Source of the DNA: Avedoeria sp964651245 | Lineage (GTDB): Bacteria; Chloroflexota; Anaerolineae; Epilineales; Epilineaceae | Assembly (NCBI GenBank): GCA_964651245.1 | Contig: CAZYVI010000004.1 | Location: forward strand, 62,001 to 126,000 | Length of the DNA stretch: 64,000 bases | Direction of reading: 5' to 3' | Part shown: piece by piece, positions 37,717 to 52,151 of the stretch | Numbering within the stretch: the first letter of the stretch is position 1 | Layout of the letters: each line of letters starts with the position of its first letter | The notes under the pieces: model-generated | Databases searched by the model: none | Told to the model about the DNA's origin: nothing | What the model saw: the letters and a program-made list of their open reading frames with translations, nothing else | Program-made: the position numbers and the translations under genes

Positions 37717-37841
37717 ACCGCGCCGCCGCGACGCCGTCGGCCGAGGCGCCTTGGCGCGCGCCCGCAGCCGTGGCACGCTTGGACCGCGGACCGGAGCGCC
37801 GGTCCGCCGGGCCGTGCGGCACAGGAGGCAGGCGCATCGCG

Positions 37842-39209
37842 TTGACCGTCGTCGCCCACCGGCTGCCGATCGAGCGGCGCCGCGGCGGATGGGTCACGTC
37901 GCCCGGCGGCCTCGTCGCGGCGCTGGCGCCGGTCGTCGCCGAGGGGGGCGTGCGCTGGGTCGGCTGGCCCGGCGTCGCGGGCGTCGAGGTCGCGCCGTTC
38001 CGCAGCGGCGGGGTCGATGTCGTGCCGCTGGCGCTGTCGGCCGAGGAGGTCGACGACCACTACCACGGCATGTGCAACGGCACGATCTGGCCGTTGTTCC
38101 ACGACCGGGTGCGGCTGCCGCAGTTCCATCGCCACTGGTGGCGCGCGTTCCACGCCGTCAACGAGCGCTTCGCGGACGCCGTCGCCTCGGGCGCCGACCG
38201 GGCGCCGATCTGGGTCCATGACTACCAGCTCGCCCTCGTCCCCAGCGCGATCCGCCGCCGCCAGCCCGACGCCCGGATCGGGTTCTTCCTCCACATCCCG
38301 TTCCCGCCCGCCTCGATCCTGGCCCAGCTGCCGTGGCGACGCGAGCTGCTCGCCGGCATGCTGGGCGCCGACGCCGTCGGCTTCCAGACCCACGACGACG
38401 TCGCCCACTTCCGCGCCGCGGCGCAACGGTTCGCCGGGGCCACGATCGCCGGCGATCGGCTGCAGTGGAACGGACGGCGGATCCGAACCGACGCCCACCC
38501 GATCGGCATCGACCACGACGCGTTCGCCGCCACGGCCCGCGAGACGGCCGTTGCCGACGAGGCGCGGGCGCTGCGCGACCGGCTGGACGGACGGCGCATC
38601 CTGCTGGGCGTCGACCGCCTGGACTACACGAAGGGGATCCGGGCCCGGCTGAAGGCATTCGAGACGCTCATCGAGCGCCGGCCGGCCACCGCCGAGGACA
38701 CCGTCTTCCTCCAGGTGGCCGTGCCGAGCCGCGAGGCGGCGTCCGGCTACGCCGAGACGCGCAACGAGATCGAGCGCCTGGTCGGCCACCTCAACGGGCG
38801 ATTCGGCCGATTCGGCCGCGTGCCCGTCCAATACCACTACGGCCGCCTCGACCGCCGGGCGCTCGTGGCCCACTACCGGGCGGCCGACGTCATGGTCGTG
38901 ACGCCGCCGCGCGACGGCATGAACCTGGTGGCGCTGGAGTTCGTTGCCAGCCGGGTGTGGAACCGCGGCGTGCTGGTGCTCAGCGAGTTCGCCGGCGCCG
39001 CCAAGCTGCTGCGATCGGCGCTGCTGGTGAACCCCTATGACGTCGACGGGATGGCCGATGCCTACGAGACGGCGCTGGCGATGCCGCCCGACGCGCAGCG
39101 CCAGAGGATGCGGCGCCTGCGCGCCCAGGTGCGGCGGCACGACGTCTTCCGCTGGGCGCGTCGCGCCGTCGCCGCGTTCGCTCCGCCGCCCGACGACCCC
39201 GCCCCGTGA
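37842..39209 (+). CDS. otsA: Trehalose-6-phosphate synthase (GT20)
   Basis: The product has 455 residues. It transfers glucose from a nucleotide sugar to glucose-6-phosphate. Conserved GT20 blocks are present: VVAHRLPIERR with GG at the start, MCNGTIWPLFHDR, IWVHDYQLALVP (123-134), IGFFLHIPFPPASIL, DRLDYTKGI (258-266) and VVTPPRDGMNLVALEF. I chose the TTG at 37842 because AGGAGG lies 13 nt upstream and the family begins right there; an in-frame GTG at 37770 would add 24 Arg/Gly-rich residues. Its stop overlaps the otsB start (GTGA). Trehalose serves as osmolyte or desiccation protectant, a plausible role for this pair. Confidence 0.93.
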   Translation: MTVVAHRLPIERRRGGWVTSPGGLVAALAPVVAEGGVRWVGWPGVAGVEVAPFRSGGVDVVPLALSAEEVDDHYHGMCNGTIWPLFHDRVRLPQFHRHWWRAFHAVNERFADAVASGADRAPIWVHDYQLALVPSAIRRRQPDARIGFFLHIPFPPASILAQLPWRRELLAGMLGADAVGFQTHDDVAHFRAAAQRFAGATIAGDRLQWNGRRIRTDAHPIGIDHDAFAATARETAVADEARALRDRLDGRRILLGVDRLDYTKGIRARLKAFETLIERRPATAEDTVFLQVAVPSREAASGYAETRNEIERLVGHLNGRFGRFGRVPVQYHYGRLDRRALVAHYRAADVMVVTPPRDGMNLVALEFVASRVWNRGVLVLSEFAGAAKLLRSALLVNPYDVDGMADAYETALAMPPDAQRQRMRRLRAQVRRHDVFRWARRAVAAFAPPPDDPAP

Positions 39210-40069
39210 CACCGGACGGCGCGTTCGAGCGCGCGCTGCGCGCGGCGGCCCGGCGCGCCGCGCTGCTGGTGGCCGTGGACTTCGACGGCACGATCGCGCC
39301 GCTCGTCGCCGACCGCGACGCGGCCGCCGTCCTCCCCGCCGCCGCCGCCGCGCTCGCCCGGCTGGCGCGCCAGCCCGGGACGACGGTGGCCGTCGTCACC
39401 GGCCGCGGCCGCGACGACGCCGAACGGCGGCTCGGCCCGCTGGCCGCCGTCGTCGCCGTCGTCGGCAGCCACGGCGCCGAAGACGGGCCGGCCGAGGACG
39501 GGGCGCCCGCCGTACCGCCGTCCTGGCCGGCGCGCCTCGCCGCCATGGCGCACGGCGCCGCCGCGGGCCTGGCGGGCGTCGATGTCGAGTCGAAGCCGTT
39601 CGGGGTGGCGCTGCACCACCGGCGCGCCGCGCGCTCCGACGCGGCCCGCGCGGTGCACCGCCTGCGCCGCGGCTTGCGCGCCCTGCGCGCCGCGCCCGAT
39701 GCGCCGGCGATCGCGGTGCTGCGCGGCCACCGCGTCGTCGAGCTGACGTGGTCCACGGCCGACAAGGGCTGGGCCCTGGCGCGGTTGCGGCGTGCCGCGG
39801 GCGCCGACGCGGTCGTGTTCCTCGGCGACGATCGGACGGACGAACGGGCGTTCGCGACGCTCGGGCTGGCCGACGTCGGCGTCAAGGTCGGCGCGGGGGC
39901 CACGGCGGCCCGGTGGCGGGTCGACGGTCCGGCCGCGGCGGCGGCGCTGCTGTGTTGGCTGGCGGACGCGCGCGCCGCCGCCGTGGCGCGCGCGTCCGAC
40001 GGCCACCACGCGGGCCCAGCCGGCGCCGGCCGCCCGCAGCGGCCCGCCGGCGCCGGGCGACGCGCCTAG
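39206..40069 (+). CDS. otsB: Trehalose-6-phosphate phosphatase (HAD family)
   Basis: The product has 287 residues and starts at a GTG sharing GTGA with the otsA stop, so it is translationally coupled. HAD motifs are complete: motif I VDFDGTIAP with the nucleophile Asp, VVTGRGRDD, a Lys in SKPFGVALHHR, and motif IV FLGDDRTDERAF. It completes trehalose synthesis from the otsA product. The Ala/Gly-rich C-terminus looks disordered. Its TAG stop and that of the convergent 40066-41196 gene are the two strands of one CTAG. Confidence 0.93.
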   Translation: MTPDGAFERALRAAARRAALLVAVDFDGTIAPLVADRDAAAVLPAAAAALARLARQPGTTVAVVTGRGRDDAERRLGPLAAVVAVVGSHGAEDGPAEDGAPAVPPSWPARLAAMAHGAAAGLAGVDVESKPFGVALHHRRAARSDAARAVHRLRRGLRALRAAPDAPAIAVLRGHRVVELTWSTADKGWALARLRRAAGADAVVFLGDDRTDERAFATLGLADVGVKVGAGATAARWRVDGPAAAAALLCWLADARAAAVARASDGHHAGPAGAGRPQRPAGAGRRA

Positions 40070-41196
40070 ACGTCGACCTCCCAGACCATGTGACCCGCGT
40101 CGTAGTGGCGGCCGAAGCGGTTGGCCATGAAGTCGGGGTAGGCCACGTCCTCTTGGCGGACGAAGCCGCTGGCGGGCAGCTTGCCGGCGCGGTGGAGGTC
40201 GAGGACGGCGCACAGGCCGCTGGCGGTGGTGAGCTGGATGGCGCCCCAGCGCCGGCCCACGGCGTCGCCGGCGTAAATCTTGCGCGCGATCGTCTCCTGC
40301 GCCAGCTCGCCGCGCCGCCGCCCGACGACGCTCACCATCACCACCACGACGTCCTGGTAGGTGTGCGGCACGGCGTTCTCGAGGATCCGCTTGAACGTCG
40401 GCCGGTCGTGGTTCAGGCCGAGGTCGTTCATGAGCAGGGCCATGATGTCGCGGTGGCCGGGGTAGCGGATCGTCTTGTAGTCCAGGTCGCGCACCCGGCC
40501 CTGGAGCGTCTCGCACAGCGTGCCCAGGCCGCCCGAGGTGTTGAACGCCTCATAGTCGACCCCGTCCAGGCTGAAGCGTTCGTGCCCCTCCAGCGGCGCC
40601 ACCTCGACGAGCTGCCCGCCGACGATCGCCTCGCACGGGTTGCCGTACTCGTTGATGAGGCCGTCGGTGCTCCAGGTCAGGTTGTACTTGAGGCGGTTGC
40701 TGGGGTAGATCGGCAGCGCCCCGACCCGCAGCTTGACGCTCTGGAGCGTCTCGAAGTCGCGCGCCAGGTGGTGGGCGACAATGCTGATGAAGCCCGGCGC
40801 CAGGCCGCACTGCGGGATGAACGCCGTCGCCGCGCCCTCGGCCATCCGCCGCACGGCCTGGGTGACCCGCACGTCCTCGGTCAGGTCGAGGTAGTGCGCC
40901 CCGGCCGCCGCCGCCGCCTCGGCGATCGCCACGTTGAGGAAGTACGGCGCACAGCTCACGACGTACGCCTGCCCCGCGACCACCTCGGCCAGGACCTCGG
41001 GCCGGCTGAAGTCGGCCGCCCGCGCCGTCGCCCCGGCCACGGCCTCGTCGTCGGCGCCGCGGACGGCGGCCTCGGCGGCGCGCGGGCTGGCGTCGACCGC
41101 GGTCACCGCGTAGTCGCCGCTGGCCGCCAGCAGCTGCGTCACCAACGTCCCGATGCGGCCGGTGCCCAGGACGACGACAGGGGTGGGCGAGGACAT
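40066..41196 (-). CDS. Saccharopine dehydrogenase-like NAD(P)-dependent oxidoreductase
   Basis: The product has 376 residues from an ATG at 41196 with GGAG 5 nt upstream. The Rossmann start VVVLGTGRIGTLVTQLL is followed by a typical saccharopine reductase-like domain: VVSCAPYFLNVAIAEAAAAA, GAHYLDLTED, then FIPQCGLAPGF, and the C-terminal substrate domain with WSTDGLINEYGNPC and TIRYPGHRDI. The last phrase also occurs in bacterial lysine-type dehydrogenases. It may act in lysine or other amino-acid metabolism; the substrate cannot be fixed. It converges on otsB with a 4-bp overlap. Confidence 0.87.
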   Translation of the reverse strand: MSSPTPVVVLGTGRIGTLVTQLLAASGDYAVTAVDASPRAAEAAVRGADDEAVAGATARAADFSRPEVLAEVVAGQAYVVSCAPYFLNVAIAEAAAAAGAHYLDLTEDVRVTQAVRRMAEGAATAFIPQCGLAPGFISIVAHHLARDFETLQSVKLRVGALPIYPSNRLKYNLTWSTDGLINEYGNPCEAIVGGQLVEVAPLEGHERFSLDGVDYEAFNTSGGLGTLCETLQGRVRDLDYKTIRYPGHRDIMALLMNDLGLNHDRPTFKRILENAVPHTYQDVVVVMVSVVGRRRGELAQETIARKIYAGDAVGRRWGAIQLTTASGLCAVLDLHRAGKLPASGFVRQEDVAYPDFMANRFGRHYDAGHMVWEVDV

Positions 41197-41340
41197 ATGG
41201 GCTCCAAGATCGGGCGCCGGGCAGGCCGTCGCCCGGCGCCGCGGCAAGGTGAGAACGGCGCGCCATTGTAGCCGCCCGGCCCGCCCAACCGCACGATCCC
41301 CGCCGCGATGCCGGCAAACGCCGCCCCACGCCATCCCCCC

Positions 41341-41458
41341 GTAGGGGCACCCCCCCGTGGGTGCCCTCGCCCATCCCACCACCACCGCGGGCCGCCCATC
41401 GCACGACCCCCGCCGATCGCATGACGGACGAAGGGCACCCACGGGGGGGTGCCCCTAC
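41341..41458. repeat. Large inverted repeat of hairpin-forming palindromic units
   Basis: Two perfect 26-bp arms (41341-41366 and 41433-41458) start GTAGGGGCACCCC and are exact reverse complements, 66 bp apart. Each arm is itself a hairpin (GGGCACCC with GGGTGCCC). The interval 41197-41542 between the two leftward genes has no ORF of merit. Units of the form GTAGGGGC...GGGTGCCC look like the REP/MITE-type repeats common in some GC-rich genomes (recalled, not checked). It may end transcription of the subtilase-side or nearby RNA. Confidence 0.75.
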
Positions 41459-41542
41459 GTCCGCCGGCCACGGTCCACAACCGGCCGCCGCGCGGGGCGG
41501 GCGAGGGTCACCCCCCGCCCGCCCCGCGGTGGTGTTGCGGCG

Positions 41543-45106
<3,564 letters not shown>

Positions 45107-45181
45107 CGGCGGGCTCCTCCAGGTGGTCGGCCGGTGCGGGCGCGGTCGGCGGCGTTCGGAGGCGGAGCACCGGCGGGCTGC

Positions 45182-45189
45182 ATTATACT
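45182..45189. promoter_or_regulatory. Overlapping divergent -10 boxes
   Basis: TATAAT on the minus strand (45182-45187) serves the subtilase gene and TATACT on the plus strand (45184-45189) the DEAD-box gene. They overlap by four bases, so the two polymerases should exclude each other. No good -35 is seen for either. Confidence 0.45.
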
Positions 45190-45221
45190 GTCGGCGCAAT
45201 CCCACCCCTTGAGGACTTCCC

Positions 45222-47051
45222 TTGGACGACCCTGACCTGCCCTCCCCGCCCGGCGACGACGCCGGCGCAACCCCCGTCGCCGCACCCGGCATCACCCGCG
45301 ACGACCTCCCACCGGCGCTGCGCGCGGCCACCGACCGCGCCGGCTGGACGTCGCTGACGCCGGTCCAGGCCGAGGCGATCCCGGCCCTGCTGGCCGGCCG
45401 CAACATGATGGTCCAGGCCCGCACCGGCAGCGGCAAGACCGGCGCCTTCCTGCTGCCCATGCTCGAGCGGCTCGACGCCAACGAGGACCGCTGCCAAGCC
45501 CTGATCCTGGTGCCGACGCGCGAGCTGGCGCGCCAGGTCTGGCAGCAGGCCGAGCTCCTGTTCGAGGGCACCGGGCTGCGGACGGCGGCGGTCTACGGCG
45601 GCGTCGGCTACGGCCCGCAGACCGAGGCGCTGCGCGCCGGCGCCCACGTGGTCGTCGGCACGCCGGGCCGGGTGCTCGACCACCTGCTCAAGCGCACGTT
45701 CAACCTCGACGCGCTGCGGCTGCTGATCTTCGACGAGGCCGACCGGATGCTGTCGATGGGCTTCTACCCCGACATGCGCCAGGTCCAGCGCTACCTGCCG
45801 GCCGGACCGCTGCACGCCTGCATGTTCTCGGCCACGTTCCCGGCCGCCGTGCTGCGGACGGCCGAGCAGTTCATCCGCGAGCCCGAGTTCCTCAGCCTCA
45901 GCCAGGACCATGTCCACGTCACCGACATCGAGCACGTCTTCTACACGATCCCCGGCACCGACAAGGACCGCAGCCTGGTCCGGATCATCGAGGTCGAGAA
46001 CCCGCAGAGCGCGATCATCTTCTGCAACACGAAGAGCAAGGTCCACTACGTGACGGTGGTCCTGCAGCGCTTCGGCTACGACGCCGACGAGCTGTCCGCC
46101 GACCTCTCGCAGGCCGACCGCGAGCGCGTCCTCGAGCGCGTCACCAGCGGCTCGCTGCGCTTCCTGGTGGCCACCGACGTGGCGGGCCGCGGCATCGACA
46201 TCCCCGACCTGTCGCACGTCATCCAGTACGAGCCGCCCGAGGACCCCGAGAGCTACGTCCACCGCGCCGGCCGGACCGGTCGCGCCGGCGCTACCGGCGT
46301 GGCGATCAGCCTGGCCTACGCCATGGAGGGCCTGGCCCTGGCCCGCATCGCGGCCCGCTTCGAGATCGACCTCCAGGAGCGGCCGCTGCCGACCGACGCC
46401 GACGTCGAGGCGGTGGTCACCGAGCGCTTGACGGCCGTCCTCGAGGCCCGGCTGCGCGAGCGCGACAAGCTCCAGACCGAGCGCAGCCGCCGGTTCATCG
46501 CCCTGGGCCGGTCGCTGGCCGAGAACGAGGACGAGTCGGCGATCATCGCCATGCTGCTCGACGACATGTACCAGCAGCTGCTCCACGCGCCCGTTGTGGT
46601 GCCGGGCGCGGCGCCGGCTGGCGCGGCCCGGCGGCGCGACGGCGAGTCCGAGGCAGCGGCTGGGCGCGGCGCGCCGCGCGACGGCGACCGTGACCGGCGC
46701 GATGAGCCCGCCGGGCGCCGGCGCGGGCGCGGCGGCCGCGGCGAGCCCGACCGGGCGGGCGGGCGCGACGACGCGCCACCGCCGCGGCACGAGTCCGCCG
46801 CTCCCGCCGGCGACCCGTCCGAGACCCGGCCGCCGCGCGACGACGCCCCGCCGCCGCGGCCGGCCGCCTCGTACTACCGCACGGTTCCGCCGCCGGCCGC
46901 GACCGCACCCGCGCCGCCGGCTGCCAACACGGCCCCGCCCGACGTCGCGCCGCCTGCCGGGGGCGAGGGCAACGAGGGCGCGGCGGACGGCCCGCGCCGC
47001 CGCCGTCGCCGCGGTGGGCGAGGTCGCGCGCGGGCCGCCGGCGAGGGCTAG
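45222..47051 (+). CDS. DEAD-box ATP-dependent RNA helicase
   Basis: The product has 609 residues from a TTG at 45222, supported by GAGGA about 7 nt upstream. All core motifs are visible: ARTGSGKT (I), PTRELA (Ia), TPGR (Ib), DEAD in FDEADRML (II), SAT (III), and ATDVAGRGIDIPD and HRAGRTGRAG (V, VI). Residues beyond about 450 form a low-complexity Arg/Gly/Pro/Ala tail ending RRRRRRGGRGRARAAGEG, typical of RNA-binding tails that promote condensates or ribosome contacts. A role in ribosome assembly or mRNA turnover, as for DeaD/CshA-like proteins, is likely. It is followed at once by the promoter of the Clp-like gene. Confidence 0.93.
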   Translation: MDDPDLPSPPGDDAGATPVAAPGITRDDLPPALRAATDRAGWTSLTPVQAEAIPALLAGRNMMVQARTGSGKTGAFLLPMLERLDANEDRCQALILVPTRELARQVWQQAELLFEGTGLRTAAVYGGVGYGPQTEALRAGAHVVVGTPGRVLDHLLKRTFNLDALRLLIFDEADRMLSMGFYPDMRQVQRYLPAGPLHACMFSATFPAAVLRTAEQFIREPEFLSLSQDHVHVTDIEHVFYTIPGTDKDRSLVRIIEVENPQSAIIFCNTKSKVHYVTVVLQRFGYDADELSADLSQADRERVLERVTSGSLRFLVATDVAGRGIDIPDLSHVIQYEPPEDPESYVHRAGRTGRAGATGVAISLAYAMEGLALARIAARFEIDLQERPLPTDADVEAVVTERLTAVLEARLRERDKLQTERSRRFIALGRSLAENEDESAIIAMLLDDMYQQLLHAPVVVPGAAPAGAARRRDGESEAAAGRGAPRDGDRDRRDEPAGRRRGRGGRGEPDRAGGRDDAPPPRHESAAPAGDPSETRPPRDDAPPPRPAASYYRTVPPPAATAPAPPAANTAPPDVAPPAGGEGNEGAADGPRRRRRRGGRGRARAAGEG

Positions 47052-47060
47052 CCTCCGACG

Positions 47061-47089
47061 TTGACAACCCCCCGGCCCATGCTTACGCT
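47061..47089 (+). promoter_or_regulatory. Consensus promoter for a leaderless Clp-like mRNA
   Basis: TTGACA (47061-47066), a 17-bp spacer and TACGCT (47084-47089) are followed by 6 nt and the ATG at 47096. There is no Shine-Dalgarno. This is the clearest example of the leaderless layout in the window. Confidence 0.72.
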
Positions 47090-47095
47090 GCCGCC

Positions 47096-49681
<2,586 letters not shown>

Positions 49682-49795
49682 CGGCGGCCGCGATGGCGCG
49701 CCGACCGGCCGCGCCGCCGCGGCGGCGGCCGCGATGACGCGATCACCCCACGTCGAGCGCGCCGGACACCCCAGGCGGCCGTCCGCGCCACCGCA

Positions 49796-49824
49796 TTGAC
49801 GCGGCCACGCCCGGACCGGACACT
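49796..49824 (+). promoter_or_regulatory. Promoter for a leaderless flavoenzyme mRNA
   Basis: TTGACG (49796-49801), 17 bp and GACACT (49819-49824) are followed by 6 nt and GTG at 49831. No Shine-Dalgarno is present, and the spacing equals that of the 47096 gene. The -10 is weak, but the fit of all three distances supports it. The gap 49682-49795 has no gene. Confidence 0.55.
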
Positions 49825-49830
49825 GGCACC

Positions 49831-51237
49831 GTGTCCAGATCCAACCGCCCAGCCGGCGCATCGCGTTCCGCCGATGCCTTGCCTCCGTCGGCTGGGCGGT
49901 CGGGTTCGGACGCCGTCCCAGGCCCGGACCGCGCCGACGTCGCCATCCTGGGCGGCGGGATCGCCGCCACGAGCGCCGCGGTGTTCCTGCGGCAAGCGGG
50001 CCTGCGCGTCGTCTGCGTCGAGGCCGAGGCCTACCCCCACCGCAAGGTCGGCGAGTCGCTCGACTGGTCGAGTCCGTGGCTGCTGCGCCAGGTGGGCATC
50101 GAGCCCGACGCGCTGCTGGCCGACGAGGTGGCGACGGACAAGCGGCACATCGTCGTCCACGAGCGCGGCGCGGCGCCATGGTCGGCCGCGCCGTGGCCGT
50201 TCATCGCGCGGCGGCCGCTGCGGTTCGAGACCGTCACGCTCCATGTCGACCGCACCGCGCTCGACCAGCGCCTCTACGAGCGGGCGGCGGCGCTGGGCGC
50301 CGCGTTCGTCTGGGAGCGCGCCGCCACCGTCGAGCGCGACGGCGATCGCGTCGTGGCGGTCACGACGTCCGCCGGGCGGCGCATCGAGGCCCGCTGGTTC
50401 GTCGATGCCACCGGCACGGCGCGCTTCCTGGGGCGGGCCTTCGCCATCCCGGTCACCGCCTACGGCGAGCCCAAGGTGGCGCTGTGGACCTACCTCGACA
50501 CCCCGCCCGCCTCGCTGGGCACCTCGTTCCACGTCGACAACGCCGACGGCTACCTGGGCTGGATCTGGGACATCCCGATCTCGCCGGTGCGCACCAGCGT
50601 CGGCCTCGTCGTGACGGCCGCCGACCTCAAGGCGCGACGGCTGGGCGGGGCGTCGGTGTCGGACATCGTCCGTCACGCCCTCGAGCCCATCGCGGCCTAC
50701 GGCGGCGCGCTGCCGGCCGGCGAGCTGGACGTGTCGAGCGCCGGCTTCCGGCCGTACGTCTCGGACCGCGTCTGCGGCGACAACTGGTTCATGGTCGGCG
50801 AGGCGGCCGCGATGCCCGACCCGCTGACCGGCAACGGCGTCACCTCGGCGCTGCGCCACGCCCGCTACGCCGCCGCGGCGATCGCCGCCGCCGGCGACGG
50901 CCGGGTGCCGGCGGCCCAACGGCGGGCGTTCGAGCGCCATGTCCAGCGGCTGGGCCGCTCGTTCAACCGCAGCATCGAGCGGACCGTCTACGCCGCCGAC
51001 GTGCGCTGGGCGTTCGGCCTGCCGGCGGCCACCCTGGCCTATACCAGCTTTGCCTTCTTCATGAACGCGCTCTACACGCGGTTCGACCCGCGCGGACGGG
51101 CCGGCATGGCCGCGTTCGGCCTGCTGTTCGGGGCGGCCGGGCTCTGGATCGAGGCGTGGGGACTGGCTGCCCGCGTCGCCGGCCGCCGCCGCCGGCCCAA
51201 CCGCCACGCCGCGCCGGCGGCGGTCTCCGCCCGATGA
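49831..51237 (+). CDS. FAD-dependent halogenase-like oxidoreductase
   Basis: The product has 468 residues from GTG. FAD binding is shown by VAILGGGIAATSAAVFL (GxGxxA-type, 41-50 region) and by FMVGEAAAMPDPLTGNGV, the distal FAD motif of the halogenase/geranylgeranyl-reductase superfamily. KVGESLDWSSPWLL is the usual stretch after the first strand. W244-I-W246-D-I-P249 fits the WxWxIP motif named for flavin-dependent halogenases. Some non-halogenating relatives also share parts of these motifs, so halogenation is not certain. A C-terminal hydrophobic helix (GLLFGAAGLWIEAWGLA) may hold it at the membrane. It is coupled by ATGA to the next gene. Confidence 0.8.
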   Translation: MSRSNRPAGASRSADALPPSAGRSGSDAVPGPDRADVAILGGGIAATSAAVFLRQAGLRVVCVEAEAYPHRKVGESLDWSSPWLLRQVGIEPDALLADEVATDKRHIVVHERGAAPWSAAPWPFIARRPLRFETVTLHVDRTALDQRLYERAAALGAAFVWERAATVERDGDRVVAVTTSAGRRIEARWFVDATGTARFLGRAFAIPVTAYGEPKVALWTYLDTPPASLGTSFHVDNADGYLGWIWDIPISPVRTSVGLVVTAADLKARRLGGASVSDIVRHALEPIAAYGGALPAGELDVSSAGFRPYVSDRVCGDNWFMVGEAAAMPDPLTGNGVTSALRHARYAAAAIAAAGDGRVPAAQRRAFERHVQRLGRSFNRSIERTVYAADVRWAFGLPAATLAYTSFAFFMNALYTRFDPRGRAGMAAFGLLFGAAGLWIEAWGLAARVAGRRRRPNRHAAPAAVSAR

Positions 51238-52151
51238 GCGGTCCGTCCGGCCTCCACGTCGTGGTCCGCGGGCGCGGACCGGCCGTCCTGTTCCTGCACG
51301 GCTTGCCGACCGACGGCCGCCTCTGGCGCGGCGTCGTCGCCCGCTTGGCCGGCCGCCACACGTGCGTCGTCGTCGACCTGCCCGGCTGCGGCCGCTCGCC
51401 CGAGGCGGCCGGCGGGCGCCTCGACCCCGACGCGATCGTCGGCGCGCTCGAGGCCGAGCGCCGGGCGCGGGGCATCCCCGCCTGGGCCGTCGTCGGCCAC
51501 GATGCCGGCGCGACCGTGGCCGCGCACTATGCGGCGCGCCACGCCGAGCGGGTCACGGGCCTCGTCCTGCTGGCGCCGCCGCTGTTCCCCGACCTCGCGC
51601 TGCCGGCGGCGATGCGCTGCCTGCGCCTGCCCGTCGTGGGCGCGGTGCTGGCGCCGGTCGTCGCCGCCGCGCTGCGCCGCGCGCTGCCGCGCCTGCTGCG
51701 ACGGCCCGACGCCGTCGCCCGCGGCACGGCCGCCTCGTTCGCCGCCGCCTTCCGCGGCCGACGGGGCGCCCGGCGCCTGCGCCGGCTGGCCCGGTGGGGC
51801 GAACCGGCCGTCGTCCTGGCGCGCACCGCCCGCCTGCTGCCCGCCATCGCGTCCCCGACGCTCGTCGTCGCCGCCGCGCACGACCGCATCATCGGCGCGC
51901 AGCACGCCCGGCGCGCCGCGGCGGCGATCCCCGGCGCGCGGCTGTGGCGGCTCGACGCCGGCCACCTGTCGCCGCTCGACGCCCCGGAGGCGCTGGCCCA
52001 GCGCGTGGCGGCGCACCTGGCGGGGGCCGCCGGGCCACACGCCGGGCCGGCGCGTTACCGAACCACGTCCGTCAGGGCCGCGACCCGCGCGCGCAGCGCC
52101 GCCGCCTCGGCCAGCGGGCTGTCGCCCCACCACCTGAGCGCCGTTTCGTAG
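51234..52151 (+). CDS. Alpha/beta hydrolase with Asp nucleophile (dehalogenase/epoxide-hydrolase type)
   Basis: The product has 305 residues; its ATG lies inside the stop of the flavoenzyme gene. The oxyanion segment FLHGLPTDGRLW is at 20-31. The nucleophile elbow is VVGHDAGAT with Asp90, the G-H-D-x-G form of haloalkane dehalogenases and epoxide hydrolases rather than the Ser of esterases. The catalytic His is in LDAGHLSPLD near the end, preceded by an acid in VVAAAHDRIIG. Its last 30 or so residues are antisense to the 3' end of the convergent cyclase gene (97-bp overlap). Pairing with a halogenase-like enzyme suggests shared chemistry, but no substrate can be named. Confidence 0.82.
   Translation: MSGPSGLHVVVRGRGPAVLFLHGLPTDGRLWRGVVARLAGRHTCVVVDLPGCGRSPEAAGGRLDPDAIVGALEAERRARGIPAWAVVGHDAGATVAAHYAARHAERVTGLVLLAPPLFPDLALPAAMRCLRLPVVGAVLAPVVAAALRRALPRLLRRPDAVARGTAASFAAAFRGRRGARRLRRLARWGEPAVVLARTARLLPAIASPTLVVAAAHDRIIGAQHARRAAAAIPGARLWRLDAGHLSPLDAPEALAQRVAAHLAGAAGPHAGPARYRTTSVRAATRARSAAASASGLSPHHLSAVS

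Noticed and set aside
41341..41458. Repeat pair considered as a CRISPR array
   Set aside because: Only two units, in opposite orientation, and no cas genes in the window.
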